Source: Marinobacter antarcticus
GTDB lineage: Bacteria > Pseudomonadota > Gammaproteobacteria > Pseudomonadales > Oleiphilaceae
DNA: 64,000 bases
Reading direction: 5' to 3'
Assembly: GCF_011049865.1 (NCBI RefSeq)
Contig: NZ_DRGY01000138.1
Coordinates: forward strand, 1 to 64,000
Notes under the pieces: model-generated
The model's input: only the letters and a program-made list of their open reading frames with translations
Told to the model about the DNA's origin: nothing
The model's database searches: none
Part shown: positions 40,845 to 50,340 of the stretch, piece after piece
How the letters are laid out: every line of letters starts with the position of its first letter
Numbering within the stretch: position 1 is the first letter of the stretch
Program-made: the position numbers and the translations under genes

Positions 40845-42659
40845 ATGGCTGACTCCCCGAAAACCGTACGCATCGGATGTTCCTCCGCATTCTGGGGCGA
40901 CACCGAGACGGCCGCAGCGCAACTGGTTCACAAAGGCAACATTGATTACCTGGTTGCCGATTACCTGGCCGAAGTCACCATGTCGATCATGGCCGGCCAG
41001 AGGATGAAAGATCCCGGCCAGGGCTACGCCCGGGACTTTGTGGAAACCGTTATGGGCCCCTTGCTGGGCGAAATCAAAGCCAAAGGTATTCGCGTTCTGG
41101 CCAACGCCGGTGGCGTTAACCCGACGGCCTGTCGCGATGCCCTGCAAGCCCTGTGTGAAAAAGCCGGCGTGAAAATGAACATTGCCCTGGTGCTGGGTGA
41201 TGACTTACTGCCCAAAAAACAGGCTCTGAGCAAATCCGGTACAACCGAGATGGCCACCGGCGAGCCCATGCCCGCCATGATGGTAAGCATGAATGCCTAT
41301 CTGGGTGCGCCTGGCCTGGTCGCAGCGCTGGAACAGGGTGCCGATATTGTTATTACGGGCCGGGTTGTCGACAGCGCACTGATCCTCGCGCCTCTGGTTC
41401 ACGAGTTTGGCTGGCAGTGGAACGATTACCACAAGCTGGCGCAGGGCAGCCTTGCCGGTCACCTGCTGGAATGCGGCGCCCAGGTAACGGGGGGCAACTT
41501 TACCGATTGGGAAGCTGTCGCCGAGGGCTTTGCAGATATGGGGTTCCCCATCGCCGAAGTCAGTGCAAGCGGTGATTTTGTAATCACCAAGCCGGAATGT
41601 ACGGGCGGCCTGGTAAGCCGTGGCACCGTGGCCGAACAACTGGTTTATGAAATCGGCGACCCGCGCGCGTACGTGCTACCCGATGTGGTCTGCGACTTTA
41701 CCGCGGTCGAGCTGGAAGAAAGCGGCACAAACCGCGTAACCGTGCGCGGGGCAAGAGGCATGCCGCCAACAGACAGCTATAAAGTGTCCGGCACTTGGCC
41801 GGACGGATTCAAGTGCACCGCCACTTTTCTGCTCGCCGGTATTGATGCCCCGAAGAAAGCCCAGGCGGTTGCCGAGGCAATTCTCACCAAAACGTCGCGG
41901 CTGTTTCTGGAGCGCGGCTTGCCCGACTACACAGAGACCAGCATCGAGCTGCTGGGCACTGAAACCACCTACGGCAAACAGGGCCGTGGCCGGGACTGCC
42001 GGGAAGTGATCGTCAAAATAAGTACGGCCCACGCCAAAAAGGCAGCTCTGGTGCTTTTCTCCCGGGAGATTGCCCAGGCCGCTACCGGCATGGCACCGGG
42101 CCTGACCGGCATTGTCGGCGGCCGCCCGGCCGTGATGCCGAAGATTCGGCTGTATTCGTGCCTCGTGCCCAAGAGCCAGGTGGCTGTATCCGTCGATCTG
42201 AACCGTAATGCAACCTCCGTGGACATAGATTCGGCAGGCGGATTCCAGCCAGATAAAATCGCAGACCAACACCCAGGCGAGCCAGCATCAGCGACCGATA
42301 CCAACGTGCGCCTGATCGATTTGGCTTGGGCCCGCAGCGGTGACAAAGGCGACCACAGCAACATCGGTGTGGTCGCTCGCAGCCCGGAATTTGTTCCGTT
42401 TATCGAAGCGGCGCTGACCGAAGAGGCCGTTGCCCAGTGGATGGCCCACACACTGAACCCGAAGACCGGCAAGGTGACACGCTGGGCTATGCCGGGGCTG
42501 CATGGGTTTAACTTTCTTCTGGAACACAGCCTGGGCGGCGGCGGCATTGCCAGCCTGCGCATTGATCCGCAGGGCAAAGCGTTTGCCCAACAGCTACTTG
42601 AATTCCCGGTGCCGGTTCCTTCCGAGCTGGTTCGCGCCTTAACGCTGAATAAGGTTTAG
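40845..42659 (+). CDS. atuA: Acyclic terpene utilisation protein AtuA
   Basis: AtuA is required for growth on citronellol or geraniol, but its reaction is unknown. The 604-residue protein has the AtuA/DUF1446 domain (about 5-450; [55 protein letters not shown]). A C-terminal domain follows (about 485-600; [20 protein letters not shown]). It is the first gene of the operon, followed by atuB after 4 nt. No signal peptide is seen, so it is cytosolic. Confidence 0.93.
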   Translation: MADSPKTVRIGCSSAFWGDTETAAAQLVHKGNIDYLVADYLAEVTMSIMAGQRMKDPGQGYARDFVETVMGPLLGEIKAKGIRVLANAGGVNPTACRDALQALCEKAGVKMNIALVLGDDLLPKKQALSKSGTTEMATGEPMPAMMVSMNAYLGAPGLVAALEQGADIVITGRVVDSALILAPLVHEFGWQWNDYHKLAQGSLAGHLLECGAQVTGGNFTDWEAVAEGFADMGFPIAEVSASGDFVITKPECTGGLVSRGTVAEQLVYEIGDPRAYVLPDVVCDFTAVELEESGTNRVTVRGARGMPPTDSYKVSGTWPDGFKCTATFLLAGIDAPKKAQAVAEAILTKTSRLFLERGLPDYTETSIELLGTETTYGKQGRGRDCREVIVKISTAHAKKAALVLFSREIAQAATGMAPGLTGIVGGRPAVMPKIRLYSCLVPKSQVAVSVDLNRNATSVDIDSAGGFQPDKIADQHPGEPASATDTNVRLIDLAWARSGDKGDHSNIGVVARSPEFVPFIEAALTEEAVAQWMAHTLNPKTGKVTRWAMPGLHGFNFLLEHSLGGGGIASLRIDPQGKAFAQQLLEFPVPVPSELVRALTLNKV

Positions 42660-42663
42660 AGAC

Positions 42664-43530
42664 ATGAGCTATCAATCCGTTTTTCACCCTGACCTGTTCA
42701 AGGGTCAAACATTTATCGTAACCGGCGGCGGCTCCGGTATCGGCCGCTGCACCGCACACGAACTCGCCTCCCTGGGCGCCCGGGTTGCGCTGGTGGGCCG
42801 TAAAGTCGAAAAAGTTGAAGCCGTAAAAGCAGAAATACTTGAAGACGGCGGCATTGCATCAGCTCACGTATGCGATATCCGTGAGGAAGACTCTGTAAAA
42901 GCCACCGTAAAAGCCATCATCGAGGAACACGGTGGTCTGAACGGCTTGGTCAACAACGCCGGTGGCCAGTTCCCCTCTCCGCTGGCAGGTATTAACCAGA
43001 AAGGTTGGGAGACGGTTGTTCGCACCAATTTAACCGGCGGGTTTCTGATGGCGAGAGAGGCTTACAACCAGGCATTGTTAAAAACCGGTGGCGCCATCGT
43101 GAACATTGTGGCCGACATGTGGGGTGGCATGCCCGGCATGGGTCACTCAGGCGCCGCAAGGGCTGGCATGGTGAACTTCACCCAGACAGCCGCCGTGGAG
43201 TGGGCCACCTGCGGCGTTCGTGTGAATGCGGTGGCGCCGGGCTGGATCGCCTCCAGCGGCATGGACAGCTACCCCGAGCATATGAAGCAGTGGATTCGCA
43301 GCCTTGGCGACAATGTGCCCATTAAACGCATGGGCACGGAATCGGAAGTGAGCTCGGCCATCTGTTTTTTACTCAGCCCTGGCGCAGCCTTTATAACCGG
43401 CGACTGCCTGCGCATTGATGGCGCTGCGTCACAAGGCGGGCGCGTGTGGCCGTTTCCCAAGGCCAAGAATAACGAACCTTACAACGGTTTCCATCGGGCG
43501 GTCACACCAAAAGTACTCAGCGAGGATTGA
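42664..43530 (+). CDS. atuB: Short-chain dehydrogenase AtuB
   Basis: It is a putative NAD(P)-dependent alcohol or hydroxyacyl dehydrogenase of the terpene pathway. The Rossmann motif is TGGGSGIGR (about residues 20-28), then NNAGG. The catalytic residues deviate: where most SDRs have S-x(12)-YxxxK, this protein reads MPGMGHSGAARAGMVNFT, so the Tyr of YxxxK appears to be replaced (SGAAR). That also occurs in peroxisomal 2,4-dienoyl-CoA reductase relatives, which use a different active site. That relationship would fit a CoA-ester substrate. It has 288 residues. Confidence 0.85.
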   Translation: MSYQSVFHPDLFKGQTFIVTGGGSGIGRCTAHELASLGARVALVGRKVEKVEAVKAEILEDGGIASAHVCDIREEDSVKATVKAIIEEHGGLNGLVNNAGGQFPSPLAGINQKGWETVVRTNLTGGFLMAREAYNQALLKTGGAIVNIVADMWGGMPGMGHSGAARAGMVNFTQTAAVEWATCGVRVNAVAPGWIASSGMDSYPEHMKQWIRSLGDNVPIKRMGTESEVSSAICFLLSPGAAFITGDCLRIDGAASQGGRVWPFPKAKNNEPYNGFHRAVTPKVLSED

Positions 43531-43539
43531 GGAGTTTTT

Positions 43540-45156
43540 ATGCAAACACTTCAAACCAGCGTTAACCCGCAATCCGATGAGTTCCGCGGTAACACGGTTG
43601 CCATGAGCGCGCACATTCAAACCTTCCGCGATGTTGAGCAACAGGTGCTCGACCTGGCGGAAGCGGCAAGGGAAAAGTTCACCACGCGCGGAAAACTGCT
43701 GCCCCGGGATCGCATTAACCGCTTACTGGATCGCGGCACGCCGTTTCTGGAGCTGTGTTCCCTGGCCGGCTACAAGATGCACGACGACAAAGACGGCAGC
43801 ATGGCCGGCGGCAACATCATCGCCGGCATCGGCACCGTCAGCGGCATTCGCTGCCTTGTGGTCGCCAGCAACAGCGCCATCAAAGGCGGCACCATCACGC
43901 CTGCAGGCCTGGATAAAACCCTGCGTCTGCAGCAAATTGCCAAAGAAAACAAACTGCCGGTTGTTTCCCTCTCGGAAAGCGGCGGGGCCAACCTGAACTA
44001 CGCCACCGACATTTTTGTGCAGGGCGCGCGCGGCTTCGCCAACCAGGCGCGCATGTCCGCCGCCGGGCTGCCACAGGTTACCATCGTACACGGCAACGCA
44101 ACCGCAGGCGGCGCCTACCAGCCGGGTTTATCTGACTACGTGATCGCTATCCGTGGCCAGGCCAAAATGTTCCTGGCCGGCCCGCCACTGCTGAAAGCCG
44201 CAACCGGCGAAGTAGCCGATGCCGAAGAACTCGGCGGTGCCCAAATGCACGCACAGGTCGCCGGCACCGCCGAATACCTGGCCGAAGACGACGCAGACGG
44301 CATTCGCCAAGCCAGAAACATTCTGGAAGCTCTGCCGTGGAACGAGCAGCTTCCAGTGCAACGCGAACTAAAGTGGGACAAGCCCCTGCACCCGGCGGAA
44401 GAGCTGCTAGGGGTTATTCCCTCAGATTCCAAAAAACCTTACGACGTGCGTGAAATCCTGGCGCGCATTGCCGATGGCTCAAAGTTCCTGGATTTCAAAA
44501 ATGAGTTCGACGACCAGACCGTATGCGGCACCATCCGCATTGAGGGTCACTCCGTTGGCATCGTCGGCAACAACGGCCCGATCACCCCGGCCGGAAGCGC
44601 AAAAGCCGCTCAATTCATCCAACTCTGCGACCAGGCTGGCACGCCCCTTCTGTTCCTGCACAACACCACCGGCTTCATGGTGGGCACCCACTCAGAGCAG
44701 AACGGCATCATCAAACACGGCTCAAAAATGATTCAGGCAGTGGCCAACTGCCGGGTGCCAAAAGTCGCAATCGTGATCGGTGGTTCCTACGGTGCAGGTA
44801 ACTACGCCATGTGTGGCCGCGGCCTGGACCCACGCTTCATCTTCGCCTGGCCCAACAGCCGAACCGCCGTCATGGGCCCGGCCCAGGCCGGCAAAGTGAT
44901 GCGCATAGTGGCTGAGGACAAACAGAGGCGCAGCGGCATAGAGCCTGATCCGAAGACTCTGGACTTTCTGGAGCAAGCGACGGCCAAGAAACTGGAAGAC
45001 GGTTCCACAGCCCTGTTCGGTACAGCCCGGCTCTGGGACGACGGCCTGATTGATCCACGGGATACACGGCGCGTTATCGCGCTGGTTCTGGACGTATGCC
45101 GCGAAGCCGAAATCCGGCAATTACGGCCCAATACATTTGGCGTAGCCCGCCTCTAA
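43540..45156 (+). CDS. atuC: Geranyl-CoA carboxylase, carboxyltransferase (beta) subunit
   Basis: With AtuF it carboxylates cis-geranyl-CoA to isohexenylglutaconyl-CoA. The two crotonase-fold carboxyltransferase halves are clear: AGGNIIAGIGTVSG, GGTITPAGLDKTLRLQQIA and ESGGANLNYATDIF in the N half, GIVGNNGPITPAGSAKAAQFI and GGSYGAGNYAMCGRGLDPRF in the C half. The 538-residue length matches the family. The assignment to geranyl- rather than methylcrotonyl-CoA carboxylase comes from the neighbours atuA, atuG and atuR and from the absence of an HMG-CoA lyase gene. GAGGAG precedes the ATG. Confidence 0.9.
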   Translation: MQTLQTSVNPQSDEFRGNTVAMSAHIQTFRDVEQQVLDLAEAAREKFTTRGKLLPRDRINRLLDRGTPFLELCSLAGYKMHDDKDGSMAGGNIIAGIGTVSGIRCLVVASNSAIKGGTITPAGLDKTLRLQQIAKENKLPVVSLSESGGANLNYATDIFVQGARGFANQARMSAAGLPQVTIVHGNATAGGAYQPGLSDYVIAIRGQAKMFLAGPPLLKAATGEVADAEELGGAQMHAQVAGTAEYLAEDDADGIRQARNILEALPWNEQLPVQRELKWDKPLHPAEELLGVIPSDSKKPYDVREILARIADGSKFLDFKNEFDDQTVCGTIRIEGHSVGIVGNNGPITPAGSAKAAQFIQLCDQAGTPLLFLHNTTGFMVGTHSEQNGIIKHGSKMIQAVANCRVPKVAIVIGGSYGAGNYAMCGRGLDPRFIFAWPNSRTAVMGPAQAGKVMRIVAEDKQRRSGIEPDPKTLDFLEQATAKKLEDGSTALFGTARLWDDGLIDPRDTRRVIALVLDVCREAEIRQLRPNTFGVARL

Positions 45157-45240
45157 GAGATTCAAATAATGGTGTCTGGAATCGAACAACCATTGAAACT
45201 GAAAATTGTTAGCAGGTAGCAGTGCAGTTGCAGACATAAG

Positions 45241-45348
45241 CGGCTGTGGGGGTAGGCTTTCAGAAAATGTCGGAGGCCATGGATGGCCGGAGTCAAGCGC
45301 ACACGGACGTGCTTGTAGCGGTTTTCTGAAAGCCTACCCCCACAGTCG
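45241..45348 (+). repeat. Structured intergenic repeat, copy A (inside the atu operon)
   Basis: Arms of 24 nt (45244-45267 and 45322-45345) are perfectly complementary and extend 3 nt further with one mismatch. They enclose a 54-nt core. The core holds a second hairpin (GGCCAT-GG-ATGGCC) and a third near-hairpin (CAAGCGCAC / GTGCTTG), giving a cloverleaf-like fold. The core matches copy B (58825-58931, opposite strand) at about 40 of 54 positions by hand alignment, while most of the arm sequence differs. It sits in the 257-nt gap between atuC and atuD. Confidence 0.8.
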
Positions 45349-45413
45349 CAACCCGAGTCAAAGAACCTGCGCCAAGAGAGGCAGGCAAGAACTAATTATC
45401 AGGAGAACAAAAC

Positions 45414-46574
45414 GTGAAATTCACAGCCGAACACGAAGCCCTGAGAAAAACCGTCCGCGATTTCGTGCAAAAAGAAATCAACCCCCATTGCGACGCGTGG
45501 GAAGAAGCCGGCGAGTTCCCCATTCGTGAAATATTCAAGAAAATGGGCGATTTGGGCTTGCTCGGCATTCAAAAGCCCGAAGAATACGGCGGCATGGGGC
45601 TGGATTACAGCTACAACCTCGTAGCGGCTGAAGAACTGGGCATGGCCAATTGCGGCGGCGTACCCCTGGCCGTTGGTGTGCAAACCGACATGTGCACGCC
45701 GGCCATTGCTCGCTTTGGCTCTGACGAACTGAAGCGAAAATTTCTGGCACCGGCTATCGCCGGCGACATGGTCGGCTGCATTGGCGTGAGTGAAGTCGGT
45801 GCAGGTTCCGACGTGGCGGGCATGAAAACCAACGCCAAAAAAGACGGCGATGACTACATCATCAACGGCTCCAAAATGTGGATCACCAACAGTCCGAAAG
45901 CCGACTTTATTTGCCTGCTGGCCAACACCAGCGACGACAAGCCGCACAAGAACAAATCCCTGATTATCGTGCCCATGAACACGCCGGGCATCACCATGAG
46001 CCCGCACCTGAACAAGCTGGGCATGCGCTCTTCCGAGACCGCTCAGATCTTCTTTGACGACGTTCGCGTGCCACAGCGTTACAGAATTGGCGCCGAAGGT
46101 ACGGGCTTCATGATGCAAATGCTGCAGTTCCAGGAAGAGCGTTTGTGGGGTGCCGCCAACGTGATCAAAGCGCTGGAAAACTGCATCAATCAGACCATTG
46201 ATTACTGTCGCGAGCGCAAGACGTTCGGGATTCCGCTGATCGACAACCAGGTGATTCACTTCCGCCTGGCCGAATTGCAAACCGAAGTAGAGGCCCTGCG
46301 CGCCCTCACCTATCAGGCCTGCGAACTGCACATTGAAGGCAAGGAAGTGACCAAGCTCGCGTCCATGGCCAAACTGAAGGCCGGCCGCCTCGGGCGTGAG
46401 GTTACCGACAGCTGTCTGCAGTACTGGGGTGGCAACGGTTATATGTGGGACAACCCCGTATCCCGTGCCTTTCGTGATGTTCGGCTGGTGTCTATTGGCG
46501 GTGGTGCCGATGAAATCATGCTGGGGATTATTTGCAAGATGATGGGCACTTTGCCTGGCAAGCGCAAAAGCTGA
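45414..46574 (+). CDS. atuD: Citronellyl-CoA dehydrogenase, acyl-CoA dehydrogenase family
   Basis: AtuD oxidises citronellyl-CoA to geranyl-CoA with FAD. The acyl-CoA dehydrogenase signature GCIGVSEVGAGSDVAG and KMWITNSP are present, as are RKTFGIPLIDNQVIHFRLAEL and CLQYWGGNGYMWDNPVSRAFRD. The usual C-terminal catalytic Glu is Gly here (SIGGGADEIM). QEERLWGAANV carries a Glu in the place used by isovaleryl-CoA dehydrogenase-type enzymes, fitting a branched substrate. It has 386 residues. The start is GTG with CAGGAG upstream. Copy A of the structured repeat precedes it. Confidence 0.9.
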   Translation: MKFTAEHEALRKTVRDFVQKEINPHCDAWEEAGEFPIREIFKKMGDLGLLGIQKPEEYGGMGLDYSYNLVAAEELGMANCGGVPLAVGVQTDMCTPAIARFGSDELKRKFLAPAIAGDMVGCIGVSEVGAGSDVAGMKTNAKKDGDDYIINGSKMWITNSPKADFICLLANTSDDKPHKNKSLIIVPMNTPGITMSPHLNKLGMRSSETAQIFFDDVRVPQRYRIGAEGTGFMMQMLQFQEERLWGAANVIKALENCINQTIDYCRERKTFGIPLIDNQVIHFRLAELQTEVEALRALTYQACELHIEGKEVTKLASMAKLKAGRLGREVTDSCLQYWGGNGYMWDNPVSRAFRDVRLVSIGGGADEIMLGIICKMMGTLPGKRKS

Positions 46575-46629
46575 ACTCAGGTGCCAGACCGGACTACCGG
46601 CCCCAAAATAATGTTCGTGGAGTCTACCG

Positions 46630-47451
46630 ATGGAAACCTTGCCTCATTGCGACACACTGCTTCTGGAAAAACAGGGGGCAGCCCTGCACATAACCATCAA
46701 CCGGCCGAACTCCCGGAACGCCATGAGCCTGCAGATGGTTGCCGAGCTGTCCGCGATATTCACCGAAGTGGAATCTAATCCCAGCATACGCGCCTTGGTT
46801 ATCCGCGGTTCCGGTGGACATTTCTGTGCCGGCGGCGACATCAAAGACATGGCTGGCGCCCGCAACCACAAAGCCGGTGAAGGCGAAACCGACCCGTTCT
46901 ACCGCCTCAACCGTGCCTTCGGGCAGATGATCCAGCAGGTAAACGAATCCTCCAAAGTCGTCATTGCCATCACCGAAGGCGCCGTTATGGGTGGCGGCTT
47001 TGGCTTGGCCTGCGTGTCAGACGTCGCCATCGCCGGCCCCACAGCCAAGTTCGGCATGCCGGAAACGTCCCTGGGCATCATCCCGGCGCAGATCGCACCG
47101 TTTGTCGTAGAACGCATCGGCCTGACCCAGGCCCGTCGACTTGCGCTACTTGGATTAAGAATCGGAGCAGAAGAAGCCTGCGCACTGGGCATCGTTCACC
47201 AAGCCGCTGCATCGGATGAAGAACTGAACGACATGTTAGCCAAGGCACTGGATCGCATTCGCCATTGCGCGCCAAACGCAACAGCCCAAACCAAAGCCCT
47301 GCTCCACCGAGTAGGCCACGAGCCCATGAGTAGATTACTCGACAGCGCCGCTGAAATGTTCACAGCAGCCGTCCGAAGCAGCGAAGGCGCCGAAGGCACC
47401 ATGGCGTTCATGCAAAAACGCCCGCCAGCTTGGGCAGACGAAAACCATTGA
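46630..47451 (+). CDS. atuE: Isohexenylglutaconyl-CoA hydratase, crotonase family
   Basis: AtuE adds water to isohexenylglutaconyl-CoA. It is a crotonase-fold protein: oxyanion-hole regions RGSGGHFCAGGDIKDMAG and AITEGAVMGGGFGLACVSDVAIAGPTAKFGMPETSLGIIPAQ, with the catalytic Glu in MPETSLGI. It has 273 residues, with GGAG before the ATG. The specific substrate is inferred from the cluster. Taken alone it could be a methylglutaconyl-CoA hydratase (LiuC-like). Confidence 0.88.
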   Translation: METLPHCDTLLLEKQGAALHITINRPNSRNAMSLQMVAELSAIFTEVESNPSIRALVIRGSGGHFCAGGDIKDMAGARNHKAGEGETDPFYRLNRAFGQMIQQVNESSKVVIAITEGAVMGGGFGLACVSDVAIAGPTAKFGMPETSLGIIPAQIAPFVVERIGLTQARRLALLGLRIGAEEACALGIVHQAAASDEELNDMLAKALDRIRHCAPNATAQTKALLHRVGHEPMSRLLDSAAEMFTAAVRSSEGAEGTMAFMQKRPPAWADENH

Positions 47452-47484
47452 TTGCGGCCTTGTACCGATTAAGAGAAATACGCC

Positions 47485-49455
47485 ATGCTGAAAAAATTAC
47501 TGATAGCGAACCGGGGCGAAATCGCAGTCCGGGTTATTCGCACCGCCAAAGCCCTCGGATACCGCACCGTGGCCGTCTACTCCGAGGCAGACGCCAACGC
47601 AATGCACACCGAACTGGCAGATGAAGCCGTTTGCATAGGCCCAGCGCAAGTGGCGGCGTCTTACCTCAATGCTGACGCCATACTCGATGCCGCCCGCAAA
47701 ACCGGCGCAGATTGCATCCACCCTGGCTACGGCTTTCTCTCTGAAAATGCTGGCTTCTCCAATGCCTGCAAAGCAGCCGGCATCGTATTCGTAGGCCCGC
47801 CGGCCAGCGCCATCGAACTCATGGGTAGCAAGCGACGCTCAAAAATCGCCATGCAAAAAGCCGGCGTACCCGTGGTTCCCGGTTACGAAGGCGACAACGC
47901 AGGCGATGACGAACTGATCGCCGCAGCAGCGGACATCGGCTACCCGCTGATGATCAAAGCCTCCGCCGGCGGCGGTGGCCGGGGCATGCGCCTGGTGCAT
48001 CAAGAATCCGAACTGGCCGACAACATCAAACGCGCCAGATCCGAATCCAAACAAGCCTTTGGCGACGACGAACTGATCCTCGAAAAAGCCGTCATCGAAC
48101 CCCGCCATATCGAAATACAGGTCTTCGCCGACCGTCACGGCAACGCCGTTTACCTTGGCGAGCGGGACTGTTCGGTACAGCGTCGGCACCAGAAGGTGGT
48201 CGAAGAAGCGCCCTCGCCCTTTGTGACACCCGAACTTCGGGCCGCCATGGGCGACGCCGCCGTAACAGCGGCCCTTGCCTGCAACTACGAAGGCGCGGGT
48301 ACCGTCGAATTTCTCGTCGACAAAGACCGTAACTTCTACTTCCTGGAAATGAACACGCGCCTGCAGGTAGAACATCCGGTTACCGAACTGATCACCGGGC
48401 AGGATCTGGTGGCCTGGCAGCTCTCGGTTGCCGAAGGCCTACCGCTGCCACTGGCTCAGAACGATATTGAACTGAACGGCCACGCCATTGAAGTCCGGCT
48501 TTACGCGGAAGATCCCGCCAATGGCTTCACACCCCAAACCGGCCCGCTGCATGTCTTTCAGCCGGCAGAGGGCGAAGGCCTGCGCTATGACACAGGCGTG
48601 CGTTCCGGTGATGAGGTAACGCCACACTACGACCCCATGCTTGCGAAGGTTATCGCCTGGGGCGAAAACCGTGATGAAGCCCGTCGTCGGTTGATCCGGG
48701 CCTTGGAAGACACCACCATTTTTGGCCTGACAACCAACCGGTATTTCCTTAGCCGCATCATCGCAGACAGCACGTTTGGTGCCGGCGAGGCCACCACCGC
48801 GTTCCTGCAGCAGTCCTTCAGCGCAGACCCATCACTGCAGCCGGCGAAGACGCAAATCCGCCAGCTCGCACTTGCAGCCTGCGTATTGGCCCATGGCACC
48901 AGTGGCCAGGAAGCCTGGAGCAACGCACCGGCTACCCACACCCCCATGAAGCTTGAAACCGGAGGTGAGACCGTTGAGTTATTGGTGCAAAGCAACGGCC
49001 AAAATCTCTCCGCCCGTCTCGGCCATGAACACTATGAATTGACCATAGCCAGCATCCAGAACGGCCTCTTGTGCGTTGTCGACAAGGGTATTCGTCAGCG
49101 TTGTCACTATCACCGCGACGGAGATTCTCTTCATTTGCAGGCATTCGGAAAATCGTGGTCAGTGACGGATCTTACTCACCAGCCAGCCGCCGGCGCCAAC
49201 GGAGAAGGCAACGGGCGCATTCCAGCTTCAATGGACGGCGCCATTATCGACGTACTGGTCGAGCCCGGCCAAACCGTTCGCCAGGGTGAAACCCTCGTCA
49301 TACTGGAAGCCATGAAAATGGAGCACCCGGTGAAAGCAGACTGTGACGGGGTTGTTGCCCAGGTTCTGACTCGCAAAGGCGATCAGGTCAGGCGCAATCA
49401 GTTACTGGTGGAAGTGACCATCGACGAAGCATCCGAATCGGAGAACAAAAAATGA
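47485..49455 (+). CDS. atuF: Geranyl-CoA carboxylase, biotin (alpha) subunit
   Basis: AtuF contains the biotin carboxylase and the biotin carrier. The biotin carboxylase domain (about 1-445) has RGEIAVRVIRTAKALG, the ATP-grasp glycine loop KASAGGGGRGMRLV and FLEMNTRLQVEHPVTE. A BT-type linker follows. The biotinyl domain at the C-terminus has Lys611 in EAMKMEHPV. It has 656 residues. Its stop overlaps the atuG start (ATGA), indicating coupled translation. It partners AtuC. Confidence 0.93.
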   Translation: MLKKLLIANRGEIAVRVIRTAKALGYRTVAVYSEADANAMHTELADEAVCIGPAQVAASYLNADAILDAARKTGADCIHPGYGFLSENAGFSNACKAAGIVFVGPPASAIELMGSKRRSKIAMQKAGVPVVPGYEGDNAGDDELIAAAADIGYPLMIKASAGGGGRGMRLVHQESELADNIKRARSESKQAFGDDELILEKAVIEPRHIEIQVFADRHGNAVYLGERDCSVQRRHQKVVEEAPSPFVTPELRAAMGDAAVTAALACNYEGAGTVEFLVDKDRNFYFLEMNTRLQVEHPVTELITGQDLVAWQLSVAEGLPLPLAQNDIELNGHAIEVRLYAEDPANGFTPQTGPLHVFQPAEGEGLRYDTGVRSGDEVTPHYDPMLAKVIAWGENRDEARRRLIRALEDTTIFGLTTNRYFLSRIIADSTFGAGEATTAFLQQSFSADPSLQPAKTQIRQLALAACVLAHGTSGQEAWSNAPATHTPMKLETGGETVELLVQSNGQNLSARLGHEHYELTIASIQNGLLCVVDKGIRQRCHYHRDGDSLHLQAFGKSWSVTDLTHQPAAGANGEGNGRIPASMDGAIIDVLVEPGQTVRQGETLVILEAMKMEHPVKADCDGVVAQVLTRKGDQVRRNQLLVEVTIDEASESENKK

Positions 49456-50285
49456 ACACACTGAAAAACCAAACCATCTTTATTACCGGCGCCAGCCGGG
49501 GTATCGGCCGTCAGATCGCTATTGCCTGTGCCCGCCAGGGCGCCAATGTTGTCATCGCGGCGAAGTCAGACACACCACACCCTAAGCTGCCAGGCACCAT
49601 TCACACAGTAGCCGAAGAGGTTCGTGCGGCAGGTGGCCAGGCGCTGCCTTTGGTTCTCGACGTGCGCGATGAAAAACAGATAAAACAGCGTATCGATGAG
49701 GCCGCCGAGCACTTTGGCGGCCTTGATGCATTGATCAATAACGCCGGCGCCATACGCCTGACCGGCGTAGAAAACCTGAAGATCAGCCGCTTCGACCTAA
49801 TGCACCAAGTGAACGCCCGCGCAGTACTTGCCTGCAGCCAGGCTGCCCTGCCCTGGCTCAAAAAAACCGGTCGTGGCCATATTCTGAGCATGTCGCCGCC
49901 ACTGAACCTGGATCCAAAATGGTTCGCGCAGTTCGGGCCTTATACCTCAACAAAATACGCGATGACCATGATCAGTATCGGCATGGCACAGGAATTCCGG
50001 CGTTACGGAATTGCCGTGAACACTCTTTGGCCCAAAACGCTCATCGCGACCGCCGCCATTCAATATGAAGTGGGTGGCGAGCAATTGATGGCACAGGGCA
50101 GAACGCCGGAAATCATGGCCGATGCGACCGTTAGCATCCTGAATCGATCGTTAGACGAGATGACCGGCCAAAACCTGATTGACGAAGACGTGCTCCGCCA
50201 AGACGGCGTCACCGATTTCGAGAGATACCGGTACATAGCGGGTGATAAGCCCCTATTGCCAGATCTTTACCTGGACCAGCCTTAA
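49452..50285 (+). CDS. atuG: Short-chain dehydrogenase AtuG (HSDL2-like)
   Basis: AtuG is thought to act on citronellol or citronellal, or on a hydroxyacyl-CoA in the pathway. The NAD(P) motif is TGASRGIGR (about 11-19), then NNAGAI. The catalytic Tyr-Lys pair appears as YTSTKYAMTM (YxxxK). The SPPLNLDPKWF and NTLWPKTLIATAAI stretches resemble the HSDL2 subgroup of SDRs. It has 277 residues and overlaps atuF by 4 nt. Confidence 0.88.
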   Translation: MNTLKNQTIFITGASRGIGRQIAIACARQGANVVIAAKSDTPHPKLPGTIHTVAEEVRAAGGQALPLVLDVRDEKQIKQRIDEAAEHFGGLDALINNAGAIRLTGVENLKISRFDLMHQVNARAVLACSQAALPWLKKTGRGHILSMSPPLNLDPKWFAQFGPYTSTKYAMTMISIGMAQEFRRYGIAVNTLWPKTLIATAAIQYEVGGEQLMAQGRTPEIMADATVSILNRSLDEMTGQNLIDEDVLRQDGVTDFERYRYIAGDKPLLPDLYLDQP

Positions 50286-50340
50286 GGCGAGGTTATCCCA
50301 AGGCCCTAAACACATTATAAAAATACCTTACGGAAAGCCC

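Noticed and set aside
45241-45348. Simple rho-independent terminator
   Set aside because: The stem encloses 54 nt with its own hairpins, no U-tract follows, and a related element exists at 58.8 kb; a repeat element explains it better.
45399-46331. 310-codon ORF on the - strand
   Set aside because: Antisense shadow of atuD; it has the His/Val/Phe-rich composition of a mirrored acyl-CoA dehydrogenase frame and no recognisable domain.
42664-49455. Leucine/isovalerate (liu) operon
   Set aside because: The carboxylase, dehydrogenase and hydratase would fit, but there is no HMG-CoA lyase or MerR regulator. AtuA, AtuG and a TetR regulator are present instead.
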